Shown here in pieces: positions 8,134-15,397 of a stretch of 64,000 nt of DNA. The stretch is from Pontibacter oryzae (lineage in GTDB: Bacteria; Bacteroidota; Bacteroidia; Cytophagales; Hymenobacteraceae). The notes under the pieces were generated by a model that did no database searches, was not told the DNA's origin, and worked only from the letters and a program-made list of their open reading frames with translations. The position numbers and the translations under genes are program-made. The stretch covers positions 372,001-436,000 of the forward strand of contig NZ_QWGE01000001.1 of assembly GCF_003576375.1 (NCBI RefSeq), read 5' to 3'. The stretch's first letter is position 1. The number at the start of each line of letters is the position of its first letter.

Positions 8134-8605
8134 GTTTCTCCTGTTCCTTATTCCTCACAATTTCCAAAGCCGACCTAAAGTAGCGAGGGGCAACCCAAAG
8201 CATACCAAAAGACTCGGATCCATGCTTACCATGCGTTTTATGATGTACTTTATGCGCCATGTTTAAAGCCTTAAGGTAAGCATTAGACGTTTTTCCAAAA
8301 AACTTTATTCTGCGGTGGATAAACACGTCATGAATTAAAAAATATGCCAAGCCATACATCGTGATGCCCGCACCTATCCAAAACCTGTAATCTATGGGGT
8401 CGCTGCCAAAAATAAAGAAAAGCATAGCTAACGTACCGTAATAGGCAAAAAACAAGTCATTCAGCTCAAAAGCATGATTATGCTGAACATGATGCGACTT
8501 ATGTAAGAACCATAGAAAACCGTGCAGCACATACTTATGCATAACCCAGGCCACGCCTTCCATAGTCACAAAAGTCAAAAGCATGATCCCTAAGCCTATT
8601 AGCAT
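8114..8605 (-). CDS. crtZ: Beta-carotene hydroxylase (CrtZ)
   Basis: Non-heme di-iron membrane hydroxylase that adds 3-OH groups to beta-ionone rings. Histidine motifs are visible in order: HKYVLHG, HKSHHVQHNH, HDVFIHRR and HKVHHKTHG, as in bacterial CrtZ; four hydrophobic segments span the 163 residues. Its 3' end overlaps the CarH-like gene. It is separated from the main crt run by that regulator and a terminator, so hydroxylation and ring formation may be controlled separately. Confidence 0.92.
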   Translation of the reverse strand: MLIGLGIMLLTFVTMEGVAWVMHKYVLHGFLWFLHKSHHVQHNHAFELNDLFFAYYGTLAMLFFIFGSDPIDYRFWIGAGITMYGLAYFLIHDVFIHRRIKFFGKTSNAYLKALNMAHKVHHKTHGKHGSESFGMLWVAPRYFRSALEIVRNKEQEKRGTIHN

Positions 8606-8655
8606 AACGTTAGAACAATAAGTTTAACGAATAGTTTAGAATCTTAAACAAAAAA

Positions 8656-9465
8656 TCACCACTTTACCTGCTCCTTATTGAGGAAGGCGGCAATACCACG
8701 CTGGCAATCTTCACTGCCACGGGCTACGGCATTCATTTCAGAAGCATACTGCAAACCTTCCTCCAGGCTCATGCCTTGCACGCGGGCAATCATCTCTTTT
8801 GTCACCTCCATAGATTGCTTAGAGTTTTCTTCGCAAAGTTTACGGGCAAAGCTAAATACGCGCTGCTCCAGCTCTTCAGAGGGAACTACATAATTTACAA
8901 GGCCATACTGGGCAGCCTCTGCAGCAGAAATAAGGTCTCCGGTAAGTAAAAGCTGCTTTGCTCTGGCCTCACCTATTTTGCGAAGTAAAAATACCTTAAC
9001 AATAGCAGGTATAAAACCGATTTTCACTTCTGTATAACCGAATTTTGCCTCAGGCACCGTAAAGCCGAAATCACAAATTGCCGCCAACCCGCATCCGCCA
9101 GCAATGGCATGCCCGTGAATTTGGGCAATAACTACTTTTTTCAAAGTATAAATCATCCGAAACAGCTCCATCAAGTGCGTAGAGTCGATCAGGTTTTCGT
9201 GGTAGTCGTTTTCCTGCAAGCGCTGGATATAGGCAAGGTCAGCGCCTGCGCAAAACACTTTGCCGTCAGCGCGTAGCACAATTACTTTACAGGCCTCGTC
9301 CTCCTCGGCAAAGGCAAAGGCCCGCTTCAGCTCTGTTACCACTTCAAAATTAAGCGCATTACGTTTTTCAGCACGGGCAAGCGTGATGTAGCCTACACGC
9401 TCCTTCACCTCGTAGCGTACAAATTCCATCGTTTGCTGCTCAGTTGTATTGGTTAGATCAGTCAT
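8656..9465 (-). CDS. Enoyl-CoA hydratase/isomerase family protein
   Basis: Crotonase-fold enzyme of 269 residues. The oxyanion-hole segments (FCAGADLAYI and HGHAIAGGCGLAAICDF) and the following region with the likely catalytic Glu (GYTEVKIGFIPA) are present. The sequence resembles methylglutaconyl-CoA hydratase and PaaF-like hydratases; substrate cannot be set from sequence alone. It is divergent from the PaaR-like regulator, which supports a role in phenylacetate or branched-chain acyl-CoA breakdown. An extended N-terminus of about 12 residues precedes the fold. Confidence 0.85.
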   Translation of the reverse strand: MTDLTNTTEQQTMEFVRYEVKERVGYITLARAEKRNALNFEVVTELKRAFAFAEEDEACKVIVLRADGKVFCAGADLAYIQRLQENDYHENLIDSTHLMELFRMIYTLKKVVIAQIHGHAIAGGCGLAAICDFGFTVPEAKFGYTEVKIGFIPAIVKVFLLRKIGEARAKQLLLTGDLISAAEAAQYGLVNYVVPSEELEQRVFSFARKLCEENSKQSMEVTKEMIARVQGMSLEEGLQYASEMNAVARGSEDCQRGIAAFLNKEQVKW

Positions 9466-9657
9466 GATTCGTTCTATATAGATAGTATGGCTAAAATAGA
9501 TACCTGGGTTTCAAATATACACAAGTATGTGCACAACGCCTTGGTTAAGCAACATACCACTTGCATCTAAGACTGCCTGATGCAATAACTGCACTCGTAG
9601 CCTATATATGCTTACAACTACTAACTATTCTCCTGCGAAAACGTTTATAAAAATAAA

Positions 9658-9689
9658 TTTGCTAACGAACGTTAGGTTGCTTATATTTG
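9658..9689 (+). promoter_or_regulatory. Bacteroidetes promoter with PaaR-type operator upstream of the TetR gene
   Basis: TTTG at 9658-9661, a 20-bp spacer, then TATATTTG at 9682-9689. The spacer holds the perfect inverted repeat CTAACG-aa-CGTTAG (9662-9675), which fits the CNAACGNNCGTTNG operator reported for PaaR of Thermus thermophilus (from memory). Binding there would block RNA polymerase, implying autorepression relieved by phenylacetyl-CoA. The ATG lies at 9700, only about 10 nt after the -7 box, so the leader would be very short. Confidence 0.75.
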
Positions 9690-9699
9690 TTAAATAACC

Positions 9700-10320
9700 A
9701 TGGAAGCAGTTTTGAGCAGAAAAGAACAAATAGAGAAAACAGCCACAGCGCTTTTTAAGTCGAAAGGCTTTTCCGCTACTTCTATGCGCGACCTTGCCAA
9801 TGCTCTCGGCATAGAAGCTGCCAGTATTTATTCTCATATCAAATCGAAAGAGGAGATTCTGCAGCGCGTTTGTTTTAATATGGCCCGAGAGTTTTTTGAA
9901 GCCATTGATGCTGTGGAGGCGAAGGAAGGTAACGCTACTGACCGCCTGAAGCGCGCCATTGCAGCCCACGTGAATGTGCTGACGCAGAACACCGAGGCAT
10001 CGGCCGTTTTCCTGCACGAGTGGCGCCACCTGAGCGAACCCATGCATGGCACATACCTTTCGCTGCGCGACAAGTATGAGGCCCGCTTCCGCGAGATTAT
10101 CCGCTCAGGCATGAACAATGGGGAGTTTACAGTGCCTGATGAGAAATTTGCAGCCTTGACCATACTTTCCAGCCTTAACTGGATTCATACTTGGTATAAA
10201 CCGGAAGGCAAAATGACACCGGCAGAGATTGCCCATAATCTTACTGAAATGCTTTTAAACGGCCTGACTAGCAGCAAACAGGCCTTGCACGATACATACT
10301 CTCACCTTAATACACCTTAA
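9700..10320 (+). CDS. paaR: TetR-family repressor, PaaR-like
   Basis: 206 residues with an N-terminal TetR helix-turn-helix (SATSMRDLANALGIEAASIYSHIKSKEEIL) and a helical ligand-binding domain. It precedes paaABCD on the same strand and its own promoter carries a PaaR-type operator, so phenylacetyl-CoA-responsive repression of the epoxidase genes is likely. The symbol is assigned by context and operator match; the ligand pocket cannot be judged from sequence. A terminator-like hairpin follows the gene. Confidence 0.8.
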   Translation: MEAVLSRKEQIEKTATALFKSKGFSATSMRDLANALGIEAASIYSHIKSKEEILQRVCFNMAREFFEAIDAVEAKEGNATDRLKRAIAAHVNVLTQNTEASAVFLHEWRHLSEPMHGTYLSLRDKYEARFREIIRSGMNNGEFTVPDEKFAALTILSSLNWIHTWYKPEGKMTPAEIAHNLTEMLLNGLTSSKQALHDTYSHLNTP

Positions 10321-10336
10321 CTAATCTAACTTTATC

Positions 10337-10368
10337 TGCCGGGCTGCTCATACAGTCCGGCATTTTTT
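10337..10368 (+). terminator. Terminator or attenuator between paaR and paaA
   Basis: 10-bp GC-rich stem (10337-10346 with 10353-10362, one G-T pair), loop ctcata, then six T residues (10363-10368). It ends only 25 nt before the paaA ATG, leaving little room for a separate promoter, so partial readthrough or attenuation between paaR and paaABCD is possible. Confidence 0.8.
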
Positions 10369-10393
10369 GTCGAACCTTAAAACTATATATATT

Positions 10394-11380
10394 ATGTACG
10401 GAGGAGGAAACGTTTTCGAAGCCACCAAATTCGACGACCTGCAGACGGAAGACCCTGCAAAGCTGGCCGAGTTTGAAGCACGCATTGCCCGAGGTGAAAA
10501 AATCGAACCAACCGATTGGATGCCCGAACTATACCGCAAGCAGCTTATCCGAATGATAGAGCAGCATGCGCATTCTGAGATTATCGGATCGCTGCCGGAA
10601 GGCACCTGGATTACCCGTGCACCCGGCTTCCGCCGTAAGATGGCGCAAATGGCCAAAGTACAGGACGAGGTTGGCCACGCGCAGCTTTTATACTCTGCCG
10701 CCGAAACGTTGGGCAAGTCGCGCGAGCAGATGCTGACCGATCTGATCAACGGCAAATCAAAATATTCTAACGTATTTAACTATCCTGCCCTAACCTGGGC
10801 CGACTCTAACATAATCTCGTGGCTGATTGATGCTGGTGCCATTGTAAACCAGATGGCAAACGCAAGAGGCAGTTATGGTCCTTACTCCCGTGCCCTAGAG
10901 CGCATTTGTGCTGAAGAAGCCTTCCATCTGAAGTATGGCCACGATGCCGTAGTGCACATGGCTACTGGCTCTCCGAAGCAACGCGAAATGATACAGGCAG
11001 CCCTTAACCGCTGGTGGGGACCGATCATGACGTTCTTTGGCCCGTCTGATAAAATGAGCACGCATACTGAAACACTTATGCGCTGGAAGGTAAAAATGGC
11101 CTCGAACGACGAGTGCCGTCAACAGTTCCTAGACATGTACGTGCCGAAAATCTGGGAGCTTGGCCTTACCATACCAGACCCGAATCTGAAGAAAAATGCT
11201 GAAACCGGGCAGTGGGAATTTACGGAGCCGGATTGGGATGAGTTTAAGCGCGTAATAAACGGTGATGGCCCTTGCAACGCCGAGCGCCTTGCCGTACGCC
11301 GCACCGCCGAAGAGCGCGGCGCCTGGGTGCGAAGAGCCCTGCTTAACCCGAAAGCAAAGTACGTGAAACCATTGGCATAG
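10394..11380 (+). CDS. paaA: 1,2-phenylacetyl-CoA epoxidase, catalytic subunit A (PaaA)
   Basis: Di-iron oxygenase subunit that epoxidises the ring of phenylacetyl-CoA. 328 residues from the ATG at 10394; the N-terminus [16 protein letters not shown] is typical of PaaA, so an in-frame upstream TTG at 10367 is rejected. Ferritin-like helices carry the metal ligands, including [12 protein letters not shown] (Glu and His of an ExxH pair) and [15 protein letters not shown]. It acts as a complex with PaaC, B and the reductase PaaE. It heads paaABCD; a 110-bp gap with a repeat element separates it from paaB. Confidence 0.95.
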   Translation: MYGGGNVFEATKFDDLQTEDPAKLAEFEARIARGEKIEPTDWMPELYRKQLIRMIEQHAHSEIIGSLPEGTWITRAPGFRRKMAQMAKVQDEVGHAQLLYSAAETLGKSREQMLTDLINGKSKYSNVFNYPALTWADSNIISWLIDAGAIVNQMANARGSYGPYSRALERICAEEAFHLKYGHDAVVHMATGSPKQREMIQAALNRWWGPIMTFFGPSDKMSTHTETLMRWKVKMASNDECRQQFLDMYVPKIWELGLTIPDPNLKKNAETGQWEFTEPDWDEFKRVINGDGPCNAERLAVRRTAEERGAWVRRALLNPKAKYVKPLA

Positions 11381-11388
11381 CCAATGGC

Positions 11389-11483
11389 AATTAAAAATTA
11401 GAAATTATGAATTAGAAATTGATCTGGAGTGAAGGCATAACCCTTTTTCTCATTTCTAATTTCTAATTTTTAATTCATAATTA
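11389..11483. repeat. Intergenic inverted-repeat element, copy 1 (between paaA and paaB)
   Basis: An A/T-rich element of about 95 bp whose ends are inverted repeats: the arm AATTAAAAATTAGAAAT at the left reappears inverted at the right. The left 37 bp are nearly identical to the element at 36551-36644. It fills the gap between two co-directional, probably co-transcribed genes and would form a long stem in the mRNA. Confidence 0.8.
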
Positions 11484-11490
11484 TCGAAAA

Positions 11491-12126
11491 ATGAGCTTAA
11501 AATCACTAGATCCCCGAGTAAACCGGCTGAACCTGCCCGACGGTGAGGTGCCTGCTATGGAGCCGAAACAGGAACTGGATCAGTTTGAAACATACGAGGC
11601 CTTTCATCAGAAGAAAGACGGTGCAGCGTTTACCTATGTTGGCCCGGTACACGCGCCAAACGAAGATGTAGCCTTTCTGTTTGCGAAAGAGCAATATAGC
11701 CGCCGCTTTGCGTGCGTTGGCCTTTGGGTTATCCGCACCGAGCATATTCAGGTTACACCCTATGGCAATGATGGCGAAAATATCTACGATACCCTGCGCG
11801 CTGCGCAACCAACCGAGCAAAGCGAACAGCCTGAGCCTTACGAGATTTTCCATTTGAAGAAGCGCGGCAAAGCGCATACCCATGCCGGAAGAGTAATGGC
11901 CACGTCATACTTAGAAGCTTTGCAAGAAGCAAAGAGCGCTTTCGGTGAGAAAGGCCCGGTTGTAAATATTTGGGTGGTTAAATCGAAAGATGTGCTGCAA
12001 TCTGCGGAGGAAGACAAAGATATGTGGACAACCATCCCCGAGAAAAAGTACCGTGAGGCCATTGCTTACAAGGTAATGGACAAAATCACGAAGTATAAGG
12101 AAGAGAACAAAACAACTGCGCAATAA
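11491..12126 (+). CDS. paaB: Phenylacetyl-CoA epoxidase subunit B with two PaaB repeats
   Basis: PaaB bridges the PaaAC pairs of the epoxidase; usual length is about 95 residues, whereas this protein has 211. Two tandem PaaB units are visible: YEAFHQKKDGAAFTYVG to LWVIRTEHIQ (about residues 32-92) and YEIFHLKKRGKAHTHAG to IWVVKSKDVLQ (about 114-172). Only the first keeps the YSRRF stretch matching Escherichia coli PaaB; the C-terminal tail is charged and helical. The stop overlaps the paaC start (TAATG). Confidence 0.88.
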   Translation: MSLKSLDPRVNRLNLPDGEVPAMEPKQELDQFETYEAFHQKKDGAAFTYVGPVHAPNEDVAFLFAKEQYSRRFACVGLWVIRTEHIQVTPYGNDGENIYDTLRAAQPTEQSEQPEPYEIFHLKKRGKAHTHAGRVMATSYLEALQEAKSAFGEKGPVVNIWVVKSKDVLQSAEEDKDMWTTIPEKKYREAIAYKVMDKITKYKEENKTTAQ

Positions 12127-12881
12127 TGAACGAGTTAGCTATTAAAGACCTGCTATACAAACTGGCCGATGACCAGCTTATACTTGGCCACCGCAACTCT
12201 GAGTGGACCGGCTTCGGCCCGATACTGGAAGAGGACATTGCTTTCTCATCGATGGCACAGGATAAGATTGGCCACAGCCTGGCTTTTTACACGTTGTTGC
12301 ACGAGCTCGGCGAATCCGAACCTGACACAGTTGCTTTCACTCGAAACGCCAACCAGTTCCATAACAGCCAATTGGTTGAATTGCCAAACGGGGAGTATGA
12401 TTTCAGTCTGATACGCCACTTTCTGTACGACAATGCTGAGATCATCCGTTTTGAGATGCTAGCTCAATCGAGCTATGAACCTATCGCCAAAGTTGCCACC
12501 AAACTGAAAGGCGAAGTAAAGTACCATGTGCTGCACGCCAACACCTGGATCAAGAACCTGGGCTCGTCTACTGAAGAAGCTATACTTCGTCTGCAGTCAT
12601 CCTTAACCGAGGCATTACCTTACGCATTGGGCATGTTTGAGCACTCAAAGTATGAGCAGGAGTTGATAGATGCCGGTATTTACGGAGGCGAGGAAGCTGT
12701 AAAAATAAAATGGCTGAAGCGTATACAGGCGGTTATAGAACAAACAGCACTTAAACTACCTGACCTGGAAAGTATAGCTCCGAAATTCGGAGGCCGTTAC
12801 GGCGAGCACACCGAGCACTTGCAACCGCTGCTAGACGAGATGGCCGAAGTGTTTAAGATTGACCCTACTGCCGAGTGGTAG
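12126..12881 (+). CDS. paaC: Phenylacetyl-CoA epoxidase subunit C (PaaC)
   Basis: 251-residue structural partner of PaaA with the same ferritin-like fold. Conserved features include DDQLILGHRNSEWTG and AFSSMAQDKIGHSLAFY. Its ATG overlaps the paaB stop codon by one base, showing tight translational coupling. PaaC lacks the catalytic role of PaaA but is required for the complex. Confidence 0.94.
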   Translation: MNELAIKDLLYKLADDQLILGHRNSEWTGFGPILEEDIAFSSMAQDKIGHSLAFYTLLHELGESEPDTVAFTRNANQFHNSQLVELPNGEYDFSLIRHFLYDNAEIIRFEMLAQSSYEPIAKVATKLKGEVKYHVLHANTWIKNLGSSTEEAILRLQSSLTEALPYALGMFEHSKYEQELIDAGIYGGEEAVKIKWLKRIQAVIEQTALKLPDLESIAPKFGGRYGEHTEHLQPLLDEMAEVFKIDPTAEW

Positions 12882-12903
12882 TTTAGTAACGTATCACTAC
12901 ACA

Positions 12904-12948
12904 CGAATCACGTAGCACGATTTATCATTTGTCGTGATACTTGATTCG
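12904..12948. repeat. Long imperfect hairpin between paaC and paaD
   Basis: Positions 12904-12920 and 12932-12948 pair with two mismatches in 17 (outer part CGAATCA/TGATTCG) around an 11-nt loop. No T-run follows, so it is probably not a terminator. It differs in sequence from the 95-bp element between paaA and paaB. It could be a small repeat or an mRNA-stability stem. Confidence 0.65.
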
Positions 12949-12978
12949 AGATACACCTATTGTATTACGCCCAAAATT

Positions 12979-13461
12979 ATGCTGAAAAAAGACGACATAT
13001 TAACCCTGCTGGAAGAGGTAAAAGACCCTGAGATACCGGTGCTCTCGCTGGTAGACCTGGGAGTGATCACGGGTGTGGAGGTATCGGAAGATGCGCACGT
13101 AACCGTGAACATGACACCTACCTTTGCCGGTTGCCCTGCCATGGACTACATGAAAAAGGATGTGGAGCGCACACTGGAGAAGCATGGCATCAGCAAATAC
13201 ACGGTTAATATGACCTTCGACAAGCCTTGGGACAGCAACAAGCTCACCGAAAAAGGCCGGCAACATTTAAAGGAGTTTGGGCTGGCCCCTCCGCCCAAGT
13301 ATGATTTGATACTGGACCTGGATATTCTGGAACATGTAAAGTGCCCCTACTGCGACAGCGAAGACACAACTATGCGTACGCCTTTTGGGCCAACGCTCTG
13401 CCGCTCCATGCATTACTGCAATAACTGCAAGCAGATGTTCGAGCAGTTTAAGCCGCTGTAA
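12979..13461 (+). CDS. paaD: PaaD-like iron-sulfur maturation protein (MIP18/DUF59 family)
   Basis: 160 residues from the ATG at 12979 (an upstream start at 12934 falls in the hairpin and is less likely). The N-terminal DUF59/MIP18 domain shows VKDPEIPVLSLVDLGVI and the TPTFAGCPAMDYM motif; the C-terminal zinc-ribbon-like part has CPYC and CNNC pairs, typical of PaaD and absent from plain SufT-like proteins. PaaD is thought to help assemble the Fe-S or di-iron sites of the epoxidase system. It ends the paa operon at a strong terminator. Confidence 0.92.
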   Translation: MLKKDDILTLLEEVKDPEIPVLSLVDLGVITGVEVSEDAHVTVNMTPTFAGCPAMDYMKKDVERTLEKHGISKYTVNMTFDKPWDSNKLTEKGRQHLKEFGLAPPPKYDLILDLDILEHVKCPYCDSEDTTMRTPFGPTLCRSMHYCNNCKQMFEQFKPL

Positions 13462-13492
13462 AAACACTTTAGAGCCCGATACAAGGCTAATA

Positions 13493-13534
13493 AAAAAGAA
13501 AAAGCTTATCGTATGCGATAAGCTTTTTCTTTTT
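13493..13534. terminator. Bidirectional terminator, 19-bp perfect stem
   Basis: 13493-13511 pairs with 13516-13534 around tatg; A- and T-rich ends serve both strands. It separates paaD from the convergent M3 peptidase gene. Confidence 0.92.
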
Positions 13535-13547
13535 GCTTGAGTTATAC

Positions 13548-15281
13548 TTAGATATCCGCCATTTCTGCTTTCACGAAATCAACCAAGCTCTTAATATATT
13601 CTGTGCTGAAATCGAATTTGATGCCGGCAGCTTCGTATACTTCGCCGATGGATACCGTGTAGCCCAGGCTTAGCGCGCGTTTGTAAGCAGCCAATCCCTC
13701 TGCCGGGTTTTCCTTATAGTTCTTCCAAACAGCAATAGCTCCTAACTGCGCCATAGCATACTCTATGTAATAGAAAGGCACCTCGTAAATATGCAGCTGC
13801 TTTTGCCACATGAATGGTTTATACTTCTCGAGGCCATCCCAGCTTACAAGTTTGTGGTTGTAGGTGTTAAAGATGTTGAGCCATTCCTGATGACGCTCTT
13901 CCTGTGTTTGCTGCGGATGCTCGTAAAGCCAGTGCTGGAACTTGTCCACGGTGGCAACCCACGGGAAAGTTTCGAGTACGCTTTCCAAATGTGTTTTCTT
14001 GGCGCGCTTCAACTCATCCTCATCCTCAAAGAATATGTCCCAGTAATCCATCGAGATCAACTCCATAGACATAGATGCCAGCTCTGCCACTTCTGATGGT
14101 GGGTGTTTAAAGGCATTCAGCGGCAGCTCCCTTGTCAGGAAGGAATGCACGGCGTGGCCGCCTTCGTGCAGCATCGTGATTACGTCGCGCAGGCTGGAAG
14201 TGGCATTCATAAAGATAAACGGCACGCCGATCTCATCCAGCGGATAGTTATAGCCGCCTGGTGCCTTTCCTTTTCTAGATTCCAGGTCCAGGTGGCCCAT
14301 TTCGCGCATAGTTGCCAGGCAATCGCCGAGGTAAGTATCCAGTTTATAGAATACCTGTACTGTTTTCTCCAGCAGCTCCTCCCCTGACTTGAATGGCTCC
14401 AGTGGCTTTTTTCCGCTAGGGTCTACGTCCAGGTCCCAAGGCCTAAGCTGCTCCACCCCTAGTTCAGCTTTGCGCTCCTCATCAATCTTGGTGAGCAATG
14501 GCACAATGGTTTCCTCGATAGAAGCATGAAAATCGAAGCAATCCTGCGGCGTATAGTCGAAGCGGCCCATGGCGGCAAACATGTAGTCGCGGAAGTTCTC
14601 AAAATCGGCATTGGTTGCAACCTGGTGGCGCAGCTTAAGCAGGTCATCAAAAAGGCCATCCAGCTTATCGCGGTCCTGGTAGCGGCGCTCTTGTATGGCA
14701 CGCCATGCGGTTTCACGCACGCTTCTGTCGGTGCGCTTTAAACGATCGGCGGCACGTTGTAACGTTATCTCTTCCCCATCTAACGTTACGGTCATGGCGC
14801 CGGTGGTAGCGGCATACTGCTGCTGCTTGGTGCTGATCTCGGTTTGGAGCGGAATGTTTTCTTCCCGGAAAATTTCCAACGCCCTCTCAACCCCGCGCAG
14901 GTAGATTTTATACTTTTCCTGATCCAAGGCATTCACGTAAGGCGAGTGCATCAGCTTCAGGTTAAGCTCATGATCCAGTGGCGCAATGTTCGGCTCAATC
15001 TCGGAAATGAAATACTGAAACGCATTGGTGGTTTCCTCGTTCTGGGTGTCGCAGGTCATCCGGATGTAGCGCCAGCCAAGATCTTCGGAGAGTACGCTCT
15101 CAAGTTCGCTACGATCCTGCATCCACTTCTCCAACTCTTCTACATTGGCTATATGTCGGGTCTTCAGTTCTTCGAAGTAAGGTTGTATGGTTTCCCATTT
15201 ATCAACATTGAAGTCCTCAGACAAATAGGCCCTTGGCTTTCGCGTTGGAATGTTTAGGTTTGTTTGTTGTTGTATTGTCAT
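13548..15281 (-). CDS. M3 family oligoendopeptidase (PepF-like)
   Basis: Cytosolic zinc metallopeptidase that trims short peptides. 577 residues from the ATG at 15281 (MTIQQQTN); an 18-residue upstream extension (to 15335) is unlikely. The zinc motif HEGGH lies in TMLHEGGHAVHSF, followed by the third-ligand region SMELISMDYW. Length and motifs fit oligoendopeptidase F-like enzymes. It lies between paaD and paaE, on the same strand as paaE but isolated by terminators on both sides, so a role in phenylacetate breakdown is not implied. Confidence 0.92.
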   Translation of the reverse strand: MTIQQQTNLNIPTRKPRAYLSEDFNVDKWETIQPYFEELKTRHIANVEELEKWMQDRSELESVLSEDLGWRYIRMTCDTQNEETTNAFQYFISEIEPNIAPLDHELNLKLMHSPYVNALDQEKYKIYLRGVERALEIFREENIPLQTEISTKQQQYAATTGAMTVTLDGEEITLQRAADRLKRTDRSVRETAWRAIQERRYQDRDKLDGLFDDLLKLRHQVATNADFENFRDYMFAAMGRFDYTPQDCFDFHASIEETIVPLLTKIDEERKAELGVEQLRPWDLDVDPSGKKPLEPFKSGEELLEKTVQVFYKLDTYLGDCLATMREMGHLDLESRKGKAPGGYNYPLDEIGVPFIFMNATSSLRDVITMLHEGGHAVHSFLTRELPLNAFKHPPSEVAELASMSMELISMDYWDIFFEDEDELKRAKKTHLESVLETFPWVATVDKFQHWLYEHPQQTQEERHQEWLNIFNTYNHKLVSWDGLEKYKPFMWQKQLHIYEVPFYYIEYAMAQLGAIAVWKNYKENPAEGLAAYKRALSLGYTVSIGEVYEAAGIKFDFSTEYIKSLVDFVKAEMADI

Positions 15282-15333
15282 TATAGCAATATATATTTTA
15301 GAAGTACAATATAGGTACTTCTTATGAAAGTAC

Positions 15334-15377
15334 AAAAAAAGAGCAGCGCCACGAGAAAAAATCCTCCGGCGCTGCTC
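15334..15377 (-). terminator. Intrinsic terminator after paaE
   Basis: GAGCAGCGCC (15341-15350) pairs with GGCGCTGCTC (15368-15377); on the minus strand a run of seven T follows (complement of 15334-15340). It ends the paaE transcript upstream of the peptidase gene. Confidence 0.87.
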
Positions 15378-15397
15378 CTTTATACGTTTAAATGGTT

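Noticed and set aside
10367..10393. TTG start for paaA nine codons upstream
   Set aside because: It lies in the T-run of a terminator; PaaA proteins begin with MYGGGN, which is at the ATG at 10394.
15282..15335. 18-residue extension of the M3 peptidase
   Set aside because: The extension is A/T-rich, lacks protein character, and MTIQQQ at 15281 is a natural start.
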